From UBA8752 sp002336475 (lineage in GTDB: Bacteria; Bacteroidota; Bacteroidia; Flavobacteriales_D; Sanyastnellaceae), in NCBI GenBank assembly GCA_943846755.1, contig OX044365.1:2294001-2358000 (forward strand): a DNA stretch of 64,000 nucleotides, written 5' to 3'. Position numbers and translations under genes: made by a program. Positions 19,423 to 27,790 of this stretch are shown here, one piece after another; the first letter of the stretch is position 1, and the number at the start of each line of letters is the position of its first letter. The notes below the pieces were generated by a model. The model worked only from the letters and a program-made list of their open reading frames with translations. It was not told the DNA's origin and ran no database searches.

Positions 19423-20847
19423 CAAAATGCGAAGTAAATGAAGGTGTTGCTTGTTTGGTAGCAAGCGTATATGAGCAGTACAATCAACCCGTAGAGTGAG
19501 TGGCGCATTAATCGAGGGGTGTTTGAAAAAAATGCTGAGTTCTTTCTATATCCCCAGTCAATGCAAAGCAGGAGACTTAGCGCGACTAGGAAAATGGACG
19601 GCCGGTGGATGCCAGGGTGGGTTATGTGCTCTGCGATTTTTTGGAAATAGAGCAATGCAGTTGGGATGGACTTCGCCCTGAAGAACACCCAAGCGATGGT
19701 GACGGCGGTGAACGTCCATCCCATTTGCAGGAGTTCTCGAGGAGAGGGTAGCCACCTTCCTTCAGCGACGATGTCGCTGGTGTTCTTCCGATTGGTGCCG
19801 CGCAGGAAGAGCGGGATGAAGAGCAGGGCGTGGATGCCGCCCCAGACGATGAAGGTCCAATTGGCCCCGTGCCAGAACCCGGAGACGAGGAAGATGACGA
19901 AGACGTTGCGGATGGCCTTGGGCTTGGAGACGCGCGATCCGCCGAGGGGGATGTAGAGGTAGTCGCGGAACCAGGTGGAGAGGGAGATGTGCCAACGCCT
20001 CCAGAACTCGGCGATGTCGCGGGAGAAGTAGGGGAACTTGAAGTTGGTCATCAGCTCGAAGCCGAAGAGCTTGGCGGTGCCGATGGCGATGTCGGAGTAT
20101 CCGGAGAAGTCCCCGTAGATCTGGAAGGAGAAGAGGATGGCCCCGAGGATGAGGGTGGAGCCGGAGAACGCCTCGGGGTTGTCGAAACACATGTCGACGT
20201 AGGGCGCACAGGAGTCGGCCACGACGACCTTCTTGAACATGCCCCAGAGGATGAGGCGCATGCCGTCGCGCCCCTGCTCGTAGGTGAACTTCCGCGGCGA
20301 GGTGATCTGCGGCAGCAGGTTGGTGGCCCGCTCGATGGGTCCGGCGACGAGTTGCGGGAAGAAGGAGACAAAGGCGCCAAAGGCGACGGGGTCACGGGTG
20401 GCCTTGAGGTTGCCCCGATAGATGTCGATGGAGTAGGAGAGGGTCTGGAAGGTGTAGAAGGAGATGCCGACGGGCAGGATGACCTGCAGGGTGGAGGCGT
20501 GCATGGTGACGCCGAGGGAGTCCCAGGCGGTAGATCCAGTTCTCGATGAAGAAGTTGGCGTACTTGAAGTAGCCGAGGATGCCGAGGTTGACGGCGAGGG
20601 AGACCCACAGCCACCGTTTCTTCCGCGCTTTGTCCGGCGCCTCTTCAATGCGGATGCCGACGAGGAAGTCGACGATGGTGGAGAGGGCAATCAGCCCGAG
20701 GAAGCGCCAGTCCCACCACCCGTAGAAGACATACGACGCAACGAGCAGCAGCAGGTTCTGCGCCTTGAGGTTGCGTTGGGTGACAAACCAATACAGCCCA
20801 AAGACAATCGGCAGAAAGAGCAGAAACTCAGGGCTGTTGAAGAGCAT
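19422..20847 (-). pseudogene. MBOAT family O-acyltransferase (AlgI/DltB-like), frameshifted
   Basis: A membrane-bound O-acyltransferase of about 474 residues if one base is removed; such enzymes move acyl groups across the inner membrane onto surface polysaccharide. The first 103 residues (start ATG at 20847) include FLLFLPIVFGLYWFV and run to NFFIENWI. Homology then continues in another frame from AWDSLGVTMHAS, so an extra base lies near 20,527-20,534. Downstream blocks are intact: FFPQLVAGPIERATNLLPQI, YGDFSGYSDIAIGTAKLFG, FWRRWHISLSTWFRDYLYIP and the catalytic-histidine region FWHGANWTF. Only one lesion is seen; it may be a recent mutation or a sequence error. A truncated DltD-like partner follows, with overlapping stop and start. 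Confidence 0.85.
20798..20827. repeat. 30-bp direct repeat, copy B (copy A at 19002-19031)
   Basis: Second copy of the 29/30 identical repeat. It lies inside the MBOAT coding sequence and encodes FLLFLPIVFG on the minus strand. Confidence 0.85.
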
Positions 20848-20911
20848 GTGTCAGGTAAGGCACATAAAAATACGAAGCGCCCAGCCTCAGTTTGCGGTTA
20901 GCCGGTGTGTT

Positions 20912-21619
20912 TTAGCCGGCGAGGGTGTTGAAGGCCTGTTCGAGGCCGCCTTGGGCGAGGAGGTCGGTGAGGGGGGCGTCTGTGACGATGCGGCCCTGCT
21001 TGATCATGACGACGCGGTCGCACATGGCTTCTACCTCCTGCATGATGTGGGTCGACAAGATCACGGTACGTTCCTCGCCAAAGGAGCGGATGAGGGCACG
21101 GATGTCCTTGAGCTGCAGCGGGTCGAGGCCTGAGGTGGGCTCGTCGAGGATGAGGAGCTCGGGATCGTGGAGGATGGCCTGGGCGAGTCCGACGCGCTGC
21201 CGGTAGCCTTTGGAAAGCGCAGAAATCGTCTTGTGGGCTTCGGGCGAGAGGCCGACCCGCTTGATGGTGTCCTCGACCTTTTGGGCACGGGCTGCTTTGC
21301 CCTTGACGCCGTGGAGTCCCGCGATGAAATCGAGGAATTCGCGCACGTACATCTCGGGGTAGAGCGGGTTGTGTTCGGGCAAGTAGCCCATGCGGCCTTT
21401 GAGGGCATCGTCGCCTGTGCGGACGTCCTGACCGTCGAAGTGCACCGTGCCGCTATCTGTGGGCAGGTAGCCGAGGATGGAGCGCATGAGCGTGGACTTG
21501 CCGGCACCGTTGGGACCGAGGAGCCCCACGACCTGCCCGCGGGGCACGGACAACGAGACATTATCGAGGGCCTTTTGCGGACCGTATTTCTTGGTGATGC
21601 CGGATACTTCAAGAAGCAT
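20912..21619 (-). CDS. gldA: ABC transporter ATP-binding protein, GldA type
   Basis: A 235-residue ABC ATPase. Walker A GPNGAGKS is at 35-42, MGYLPEHNPLYPEMYVREFL (about 87-106) is the GldA-like Q-loop region, signature LSKGYRQRVGLAQ, Walker B LLILDEPTSGLDP. GldA with GldF and GldG forms a transporter needed for gliding in Flavobacterium johnsoniae. This copy lacks most of the C-terminal 60 residues usual in GldA (about 300 residues), and gldF/gldG are not nearby. It could therefore be a related NatA/CcmA-like ATPase. It is divergent from rsgA. Confidence 0.75.
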   Translation of the reverse strand: MLLEVSGITKKYGPQKALDNVSLSVPRGQVVGLLGPNGAGKSTLMRSILGYLPTDSGTVHFDGQDVRTGDDALKGRMGYLPEHNPLYPEMYVREFLDFIAGLHGVKGKAARAQKVEDTIKRVGLSPEAHKTISALSKGYRQRVGLAQAILHDPELLILDEPTSGLDPLQLKDIRALIRSFGEERTVILSTHIMQEVEAMCDRVVMIKQGRIVTDAPLTDLLAQGGLEQAFNTLAG

Positions 21620-21663
21620 GAGGCCGCAAGTTATGATGTGGGGATTTCAGCGAACTTGCATCC

Positions 21664-22647
21664 GTGGAGGAATCGCACACAGGAATCGTTTTTCGGTCAA
21701 CAGGCAAGTGGGCCGATGTCCAAGCGGCGGATGGCCGACGGGTGGAATGTCGGCTGCGCGGCAAGTTCCGGATGGAGGGAATTCGCACCACGAACCCCAT
21801 CGCAGTGGGGGACCACGTCACTTGGACTGAAGAAGAGGACGGCACGGGGGTCATCACCGAAATCGCACCGCGCCGCAACCGCATCATTCGCCGCAGTGTC
21901 AACCTCAGCCATGAGGCGCACGTGGTGGCGGCCAACGTGGACCGGGCATGGCTCGTGGTGACGCTGGTCGAGCCTTCCACCTCGAGCGGGTTTGTGGACC
22001 GTTTCCTCGTGACAGCAGAAGCCTATGGCGTGCCTACGACGCTGTTGTTCAACAAGGTTGATGTGCTCTTGCAGTTGGGCGAAGAAGCGGAAGACCTTTT
22101 GGCTTCATGGATGACGATGTACAGCGAGGCGGGCTATGAGTGCTTGCCCATTTCCGCCAAAGAGGGCATTGGGCTGGATGAGGTGCGGACCCGAATGCAG
22201 GGCGGTATACATCTGGTGAGTGGACACAGTGGGGTGGGAAAATCCACCTTGCTCAACGCCTTGATTCCGGGTCTCGACCAGAAGACCGCTGAGGTGTCGG
22301 ATGTCCACGATAAGGGCCGCCACACGACGACTTTCGCGGAGATGTTCCCCATGCCGGAAGACAACGGAGGCTTTATCATCGATACGCCGGGCATCAAGGG
22401 TTTTGGCCTTGTCCGCATCGAAAAAGAAACGTTGCACCATCATTTTCCGGAGATGTTCCGGTTGCTGCCCGGGTGCAAATTCCACAACTGCCGGCACCTC
22501 GATGAGCCGGGATGTGCCGTGACGGGTGCGCTGGAGACCGGAGAGGTGGACGACGAGCGTTACAGGAATTACCGCAACATGGTCGCCGAGTTTGACGAAG
22601 GGCCCTACCGGGCGGGCGGGAGCCGCGGCGCCGGGGGCGGCCTGTGA
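21664..22647 (+). CDS. rsgA: Ribosome small subunit-dependent GTPase RsgA
   Basis: A 327-residue late 30S-assembly GTPase. It has an N-terminal OB fold, then a circularly permuted GTPase domain: G4 NKVD (about 124), G5 SAKEG, then G1 GHSGVGKS, G2 GRHTTTF and G3 DTPGIKGF. A C-terminal zinc knuckle follows (CKFHNCRHLDEPGC). The order G4-G5-G1-G3 is diagnostic. The best start is a GTG at 21664. Its stop abuts the stop of cysQ on the other strand. Confidence 0.95.
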   Translation: MEESHTGIVFRSTGKWADVQAADGRRVECRLRGKFRMEGIRTTNPIAVGDHVTWTEEEDGTGVITEIAPRRNRIIRRSVNLSHEAHVVAANVDRAWLVVTLVEPSTSSGFVDRFLVTAEAYGVPTTLLFNKVDVLLQLGEEAEDLLASWMTMYSEAGYECLPISAKEGIGLDEVRTRMQGGIHLVSGHSGVGKSTLLNALIPGLDQKTAEVSDVHDKGRHTTTFAEMFPMPEDNGGFIIDTPGIKGFGLVRIEKETLHHHFPEMFRLLPGCKFHNCRHLDEPGCAVTGALETGEVDDERYRNYRNMVAEFDEGPYRAGGSRGAGGGL

Positions 22648-23475
22648 TCAGTCGGCCTTGGGCAGACGTGTGGCAATGAGGCCGCCGACCCTCAAGGTGG
22701 GGCCATTGTAGGTCAGGGGACGTCCCGTTACGATGTCGCAGACCGCCAAGCCTTGGGCCCGGAAGAGCGCGTCACCGGCGGCACAGTCCCATTCGAAATA
22801 GCCCGTGGAACGGGCGTGGATGTCAGCCTTTCCTTCGGCCACCAAGCAGAACTTGTGCGCGCCACTTTCGGGCCGCATCCGCACTTCGGTCGGGTCTACC
22901 GTTCCTGCTACAAGGTCATTGAGCGTGCCGCCTTCGTTCCAGCTGATGAGCAAATGATAGGGCGGTGTGGCGTCGTCATCGGAACGGATCGCCTTGGGCG
23001 GACGCGTGGCATCGCTGATCCGGTTCTTCCAAGTGCCGAGGCCGCGTCCGCCAAAGTAGACGGTGTCGAGGTCGGGCATGGCAACAATGCCGAGGACGGG
23101 CAGCCATTCGTGGCCGTTGGACTCCAGGAGCGCCACATTGATGGCGTAGCCCGAGCGCATGCGAATAAAGGAGTGGGTGCCGTCAAGGGGGTCGACGAGC
23201 CACATGCGCGGCCATTGCTGGCGCTCTGCATGTGGAGTGCGGCCGCCTTCTTCACTGATGATGGGGATGCCCAGCGGTGCGAGTCCAGCGCTGATGATCT
23301 CGTGGCTGGCCTTGTCCGCATTGGTCACCGGGGATCCGTCTCCCTTGTATTCGACTTCGATTTCCGTTTCCGCAAGCCTTGCCAGCTCAGCTGCGGCTGT
23401 TCTTACCACGCCCATCGCTTGGTCCAGTGTCGACTGAAGATCGAAAGGAAGCTCGGGAAGCGGTGCGCCATCCAT
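22648..23475 (-). CDS. cysQ: 3'(2'),5'-bisphosphate nucleotidase / inositol monophosphatase family (CysQ-like)
   Basis: A 275-residue magnesium-dependent phosphatase. Motifs: PVTNADKASHEII (about 49-61), IISEEGG with the metal-binding glutamates near 75-76, WLVDPLDGTHSF (about 92-103) and WDCAAGDAL toward the end. CysQ removes 3'-phosphoadenosine 5'-phosphate made by sulfate assimilation. The DPLDGTHSFI form and the length favour CysQ over inositol monophosphatase. I prefer the ATG at 23475; an earlier one adds 11 residues. It is divergent from the riboswitch-controlled receptor gene. Confidence 0.85.
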   Translation of the reverse strand: MDGAPLPELPFDLQSTLDQAMGVVRTAAAELARLAETEIEVEYKGDGSPVTNADKASHEIISAGLAPLGIPIISEEGGRTPHAERQQWPRMWLVDPLDGTHSFIRMRSGYAINVALLESNGHEWLPVLGIVAMPDLDTVYFGGRGLGTWKNRISDATRPPKAIRSDDDATPPYHLLISWNEGGTLNDLVAGTVDPTEVRMRPESGAHKFCLVAEGKADIHARSTGYFEWDCAAGDALFRAQGLAVCDIVTGRPLTYNGPTLRVGGLIATRLPKAD

Positions 23476-23515
23476 GATGCAAAGATACCAAGTGGCAATC
23501 GTGGTCACGAGGGCA

Positions 23516-23545
23516 TTGAACTTTTGGGTGAGGTGATTAGTTTTG
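23516..23545 (+). promoter_or_regulatory. Promoter of the TPP-riboswitch transcript
   Basis: TTG at 23516-23518, a 19-base spacer, and TAGTTTTG at 23538-23545. This fits the Bacteroidota TTG-N19-TAnnTTTG consensus in both elements and spacing. Transcription would start a few bases before the riboswitch. Confidence 0.7.
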
Positions 23546-23552
23546 TTGTCGT

Positions 23553-23625
23553 CCGCAGGGGTGCCGCAAGGCTGAGATCATACCCTCGAACCTGCCCGGG
23601 TTATGCCGGGAAGGAAGCGAACACC
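23553..23625 (+). promoter_or_regulatory. TPP riboswitch (THI element)
   Basis: The conserved thiamine pyrophosphate aptamer core is present in order: GGGGTGCC (23558-23565), CTGAGA in P2/P3 (23572-23577), TACCC (23581-23585), GAACCTG (23588-23594), TTATGCC (23601-23607) and GGAAG (23613-23617). P4/P5 can be formed by CCCGGG and the following GCCGGG region. TPP binding normally turns off expression of thiamine synthesis or uptake genes. It sits in the leader of the TonB-dependent receptor at 23683. Confidence 0.92.
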
Positions 23626-23638
23626 GCATGGAGCGGTG
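23622..23638 (+). promoter_or_regulatory. Candidate expression-platform hairpin of the TPP riboswitch
   Basis: CACCGC (23622-23627), loop ATGGA, GCGGTG (23633-23638). It lies directly after the aptamer and partly overlaps its 3' end, so it could be exclusive with the P1 stem. There is no T run, so control would be translational or Rho-linked rather than by intrinsic termination. This is inferred from pairing only. Confidence 0.4.
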
Positions 23639-23682
23639 GAGTCCGTTGTTCGGCCTCCTGTGTGGCAAAATTGAAACACGCC

Positions 23683-25974
23683 ATGCGCCATTCTTTTCTT
23701 TTTCTCGCCCTTTTCTTGCCCTTGTTGGCTGGAGCACAGACCAATGACGCTTTGGCGTCCACCGATACGTTGTTTCGCTTTTTGGAGCCAGCCGCTGTGA
23801 CGGCGGTGCGGGCCACAGAGCGGGCTCCTTTTGCAGCCGAAACTCTGGATGCCGAAGAGATTTCCAACCGGAATACCGGCCAGGATTTGCCCTATGTCCT
23901 CCGTTATACCCCCTCGGTGGTGGTGACCTCTGATGCGGGTGCAGGTGTGGGCTATACCGGACTGCGCATCCGCGGCACGGACCCCACGCGGATCAATGTG
24001 ACGCTGAACGGAATTCCGATCAACGACAGCGAGTCTCAAGGCGTCTTTTGGGTGAACATGCCCGACCTCGCCAGCGGTACAGACGACATTCAAATCCAGC
24101 GCGGTGTGGGCACGTCTACACTGGGTGCAGGGGCTTTTGGGGCCACCATTTCGCTCAACACCTTGGGCATGGCCGAAGAGGCAGGAGGTTCCATGATGGT
24201 GGGAGGCGGAAGCTTCAACACCTTCCGGACCAACCTCCAATGGGCCAGCGGGCGCAGTGCCAGCGGTTGGGCAGCAGAAGGCCGGTTGAGCACGGTGCAG
24301 AGTGACGGTTGGGTGGACCGCGCCAGCAGCGACCTGTCCAGTTTTCAATTGGCGTTGAACCGCGCCTGGGAGGGGGGCAGCATGACCTACACCATCCTCA
24401 GTGGTCGGGAGCGCACTTACCAGAGTTGGTGGGGTGTGCCTGAAGTGGCTTTGAACGGTTCGGCCGAAGAGATCCAAACGTGGGGCCAGAACAATGGCTA
24501 TTCGGACCAGCAGATCGACGACATGGTCACGCTTGGTCGCCAAGCCAACTATTACACCTACGAGGACGAAGTCGACAATTACGGACAGGACCACCAGCAG
24601 TTGCACCTCGAGCACACGCTGGGGGACTGGCGCCTTTCTGCAACGGGTCACTTCACCCACGGGGAGGGGTATTTCGAGCAATACAAAGCGGGTGACGACC
24701 TGGCCGATTACAACCTTCCCGAGGTGGTGCAGGGCGGCGACACGGTGACGTCTACCGACTTGGTACGCCGCCGATGGCTCGACAATGATTTCTACGGTGG
24801 CGTGCTTGGTGCTGAGCGGCGTTGGGACCGCGCTGCGCTCACACTGGGGGGCGCATGGAACCGTTACGAGGGCGCCCACTTTGGGGAGGTCATCTGGGCG
24901 CGCAACGCCTCGGTAGCCCCTGGGCCTTCCTACCGTTATTACAACGGGGATGGGATCAAGCTCGATCGGAATGCCTTTGCGCGCTTTGTGCAGCGTTCCA
25001 ATGATGGCCGATTGCAAGCCCAGGCTGAGTTGCAATACCGTGGCGTGCGCTATCAGGCCGATGGTACGGACAACGACCAACAGGCCATCGATGTGCCGCG
25101 CGACAGTGCCACGTTTGACTTTCTCAATCCCAAGGTGGGCTTGGACTACAGGCTGAACGACGAAGAGCGCTTGTTTCTCTCCGTGGCAGTGGCCCACAAG
25201 GAGCCTGGCCGCAACGACTTTATCGACGCCCCAGCGGGCCTCGCAGATCAGGCCGAGCGCTTGACCGATGTTGAATTTGGATGGCGCCGGAACACCGATT
25301 CGTATGCCTGGGGGTTGACCGCTTACCACATGGTGTACAAGGACCAGTTGATCCCCACTGGGGCGCTCAACGACGTGGGGGCGGCACTGCGCCAAAACGT
25401 GCCCAACAGCAGCCGAACCGGTGTGGAGATGGAACTGGGATGGCAGATTTCCGATGCGCTTGAGCTCGGCGCGCAGGCCACCTTCTCGCGCAGCCGCATC
25501 GATCAGTTTACGGAGGTCATCTACGATTACGGGGTGAATTTCGATGAGTACAACATCATTTCCGTGGAGCACCAAAACACGGAGATTGCCTTTAGTCCGC
25601 GCGTTTTGTGGGGCGGGCAATTGCTGTGGCATGCCGTGCGTCCTCAAACCGCCTCTGGCGTGGCGTTGGACCTCGAGTGGGCGACCCAGCACGTTAGCGA
25701 CCAATTCATGGACAACACCGGCAAAGCAGCCATCTTGCCCGCTTACACGGTGTCTCAATTCAGGGCCAGCCTGTACTTGCCGACGGTCAAGGAGGGCCGT
25801 GTGTTGGACCGCACCCGCCTCGATGTCTGGGTGGAGAATGCACTCGACGCGGAGTACAGCGCCAATGGATACACCTACAGCTATTCAGCGGGCCCGGATT
25901 TCTATGCGTTGGAGAATTTCTACTACCCCCAAGCAGGGCGGCACATCAATCTGGCCCTGACGTACAAGTTCTGA
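23683..25974 (+). CDS. TonB-dependent outer-membrane receptor, predicted thiamine uptake
   Basis: A 763-residue outer-membrane receptor: signal peptide MRHSFLFLALFLPLLAGAQ, plug domain (about 45-170) with LPYVLRYTPSVVVTSDAGAG, GLRIRGTDPTRINVTLNGIPINDSES and IQIQRGVGTSTLGAGAFGATISL, then a 22-strand-type barrel ending in a terminal aromatic residue (LTYKF). It uses energy passed from TonB. The TPP riboswitch upstream is strong evidence for thiamine or a precursor as substrate; riboswitch-linked receptors of this type (Omr1) were predicted in other Bacteroidota. Inner-membrane partners such as PnuT are not adjacent. I placed the start at 23683, after the riboswitch; an open frame continues upstream but is antisense to cysQ. 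Confidence 0.92.
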   Translation: MRHSFLFLALFLPLLAGAQTNDALASTDTLFRFLEPAAVTAVRATERAPFAAETLDAEEISNRNTGQDLPYVLRYTPSVVVTSDAGAGVGYTGLRIRGTDPTRINVTLNGIPINDSESQGVFWVNMPDLASGTDDIQIQRGVGTSTLGAGAFGATISLNTLGMAEEAGGSMMVGGGSFNTFRTNLQWASGRSASGWAAEGRLSTVQSDGWVDRASSDLSSFQLALNRAWEGGSMTYTILSGRERTYQSWWGVPEVALNGSAEEIQTWGQNNGYSDQQIDDMVTLGRQANYYTYEDEVDNYGQDHQQLHLEHTLGDWRLSATGHFTHGEGYFEQYKAGDDLADYNLPEVVQGGDTVTSTDLVRRRWLDNDFYGGVLGAERRWDRAALTLGGAWNRYEGAHFGEVIWARNASVAPGPSYRYYNGDGIKLDRNAFARFVQRSNDGRLQAQAELQYRGVRYQADGTDNDQQAIDVPRDSATFDFLNPKVGLDYRLNDEERLFLSVAVAHKEPGRNDFIDAPAGLADQAERLTDVEFGWRRNTDSYAWGLTAYHMVYKDQLIPTGALNDVGAALRQNVPNSSRTGVEMELGWQISDALELGAQATFSRSRIDQFTEVIYDYGVNFDEYNIISVEHQNTEIAFSPRVLWGGQLLWHAVRPQTASGVALDLEWATQHVSDQFMDNTGKAAILPAYTVSQFRASLYLPTVKEGRVLDRTRLDVWVENALDAEYSANGYTYSYSAGPDFYALENFYYPQAGRHINLALTYKF

Positions 25975-25976
25975 GG

Positions 25977-26046
25977 CTTGGTGCTCGGCTGGGGAGGTGC
26001 GACTTGGTGCTCGGCTGGGCCGGTTAGCCTCGGCGCTCGGCCGGGG
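25977..26046. repeat. Three-copy tandem repeat with a 26-bp period
   Basis: CTTGGTGCTCGGCTGGG is found at 25977-25993 and again, exactly, at 26003-26019. A third copy at 26029-26046 matches 15 of 18 bases. All three are spaced by 26 bases. The third lies inside the 3' end of the GGGP-synthase-like gene, so the repeat shapes that protein's last residues. Confidence 0.75.
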
Positions 26047-26803
26047 TGTCTTGTGCGGCGAAGGCCTGCAAAAACTGAGGGTCGCGCTCGATGGCGGATC
26101 CCACCACGGCAAGGTCGGCACCGGCCGCCCAAGCGTCCATCACATCGTCGGGGGTGGTCATGCCGCCTCCGACAATGACTGGGCAAGGCACGGCAGCACG
26201 CACGGCAGCGATCATCTCTGCTGAGACTGGCTGTGGTGCGCCACTGCCGGTGTCGAGGTACATGCACTGTTGGCCCAAGTAATGTCCTGCCAGAGCGGTA
26301 GCGGCAGCGATGTCTGGCTTGTCCCCGGGGATGGGCAGCGTGCCGCTCATGTAGTGGGCGGTGGTGGTTTTTCCGCCGTCGACGAGCATGTACCCGCATC
26401 CGACAGCATCTAAGCCCAGCTCGCGGACCCGGGTTGCCGCCTCCACGTGTTTGCCGATGAGGGCATCGGGATTGCGGCCGCTGATCACGGACAGAAACAG
26501 CAGGGCGTCGGCTTCTGCGGTGAGTTGGTTGGGCGAGCCTGGAAAGAGGACAATGGGGGCATCGGTGCGCTCCCGGATCCAAGATGCCACAACATCCATG
26601 GACCCTTCGGTGACCAGGCTGCCTCCGAGCAACACGGTGTGAACGGCCTCAAAACCGGGTCCTGACATCCAATCCAGGTCTGCACTGTCCTTGATGCGAT
26701 CGGGATCGACAAGTACGGCGAGGCCTTTGCGGCCTTCGGCCATTGCGGACTCCAAGGAGGTGATCCATCGCTCAGAAACGGGATGTGCGGTGCTCTCGTT
26801 CAC
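26024..26803 (-). CDS. Geranylgeranylglyceryl/heptaprenylglyceryl phosphate synthase family protein
   Basis: About 259 residues of a TIM-barrel prenyltransferase that joins a polyprenyl diphosphate to glycerol-1-phosphate. Visible blocks: LAVLVDPDRI near the start, VLLGGSLVT, PIVLFPGSPNQLT (phosphate loop), GYMLVDGGKTTTA, QQCMYLDTGSGAP with the glycerol-phosphate-binding region, and PVIVGGGMTTPDD. GGGP synthases are known from archaea and from some bacteria, including Bacteroidota. The GTG at 26803, four bases after the upstream hydrolase stop, is the preferred start; an ATG at 26863 would overlap that gene by 56 bases. The C-terminus is affected by a 26-bp tandem repeat. Confidence 0.85.
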   Translation of the reverse strand: MNESTAHPVSERWITSLESAMAEGRKGLAVLVDPDRIKDSADLDWMSGPGFEAVHTVLLGGSLVTEGSMDVVASWIRERTDAPIVLFPGSPNQLTAEADALLFLSVISGRNPDALIGKHVEAATRVRELGLDAVGCGYMLVDGGKTTTAHYMSGTLPIPGDKPDIAAATALAGHYLGQQCMYLDTGSGAPQPVSAEMIAAVRAAVPCPVIVGGGMTTPDDVMDAWAAGADLAVVGSAIERDPQFLQAFAAQDTPAERRG

Positions 26804-26807
26804 GGGT

Positions 26808-27689
26808 TCAAGATGGCGAAGCAATCCTTTCAATGATGTCCGGCCGCAAAAGACCGTGCCCACAGGGGTGGAATTTCACGGTGCAAACGCCCTTGAGGCC
26901 CTTCGCATTCGTGGGTTTAATGACTTTATCGCGTTCACCAAAGTGGGCTTCTAAGATGCCGGGGTGCGCCTTGGAAATGGCCACCAGCCGCCTCCGTCCA
27001 GGAGGCCAGAACTTGCGGAGAGAGCACCAACAATCGATGACCATGGCCCACATCTCTTGTGAGTTTAAGTGGAACAACGAAAACTGGTAGAAATGCTCGG
27101 GGAGGATGCGGCGGGAGCGCAGCCACGTCATAAAGCGCACCATGGCCTCCCTTTGCCGTTCGCTTTGATTGAGCCAAGCCCGTCCCAATGCGGTGTCCAC
27201 TGAAAAGCGGTAACCTGGGTTTTTGACGAGCCCGTCTGGAGCCAGCAAGATCACCTTGGTGAACCGCTGGGGCGCCAGGCTAAACCAGGACAGGGCGAGC
27301 CGTCCTCCCAGGCTGTAGCCCATGAGCATGCCATTGAAGTGGAGCCCTTCCTCCTTCACGATGTCTTCCAAGGCTGCGGTCCAAACGGCGGTATCCATTG
27401 GCCTGTGGTGTCCCGAAGAACGGCCATGGGCTGCGAGGTGTGGCATGAGCAGGGACACACCATTGGGAAGCAAAGGCCGGATGCCCAGCATGTCTTCCAG
27501 CGGCCTGCTGAACCCGTGCAGTGCAATGGCACATTGTCCGTTCGGATTTTGGGGTTGCCAGAGGGCGAACTCGATGGTCACATCTCCCTTTTTGCGGATT
27601 TTGCGCAACACCTCTGTAGGGGTAGATGGGGGAACGACATCGGACGACAGGGCCATGGGAGTAAAGTTCGGTGCTTCTGTATCATTCAC
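26808..27689 (-). CDS. Alpha/beta hydrolase family protein
   Basis: A 293-residue cytosolic alpha/beta hydrolase. The oxyanion region is LHGFSRP, the nucleophile elbow GYSLGGR, and the catalytic histidine is probably in FHPCGHGLL near the C-terminus. No signal peptide. A start 11 residues later (MALSSDVVPP) is possible. The GGGP-synthase-like gene follows after four bases, so the two are probably co-transcribed. The substrate is unknown. Confidence 0.8.
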   Translation of the reverse strand: MNDTEAPNFTPMALSSDVVPPSTPTEVLRKIRKKGDVTIEFALWQPQNPNGQCAIALHGFSRPLEDMLGIRPLLPNGVSLLMPHLAAHGRSSGHHRPMDTAVWTAALEDIVKEEGLHFNGMLMGYSLGGRLALSWFSLAPQRFTKVILLAPDGLVKNPGYRFSVDTALGRAWLNQSERQREAMVRFMTWLRSRRILPEHFYQFSLFHLNSQEMWAMVIDCWCSLRKFWPPGRRRLVAISKAHPGILEAHFGERDKVIKPTNAKGLKGVCTVKFHPCGHGLLRPDIIERIASPS

Positions 27690-27738
27690 CCGGGATTTAG
27701 TGTGGAAAACGGAACGAGGTGGATTGGAGGGTGTGGGG

Positions 27739-27746
27739 TAGTTTTG
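27739..27746 (+). promoter_or_regulatory. Candidate -7 box upstream of carB
   Basis: TAGTTTTG, an exact TAnnTTTG match, 44 bases before the carB start. No TTG sits at the expected -33 position, so confidence is limited. Confidence 0.4.
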
Positions 27747-27790
27747 CCGCGGGTTTCCCGGAGAGCGTCGTTGCTGTCCGGAAAAAAAAA

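Noticed and set aside
19830..20549. Acidic plus-strand open frame of 239 codons
   Set aside because: Antisense to the MBOAT motifs; caused by strong G/C third-base bias.
22753..23682. 310-codon extension upstream of the thiamine receptor
   Set aside because: It is antisense to cysQ and covers the promoter and TPP riboswitch; the signal peptide begins at 23683.
23578..25758. 726-codon minus-strand open frame
   Set aside because: Antisense to the TonB-dependent receptor; no family pattern.
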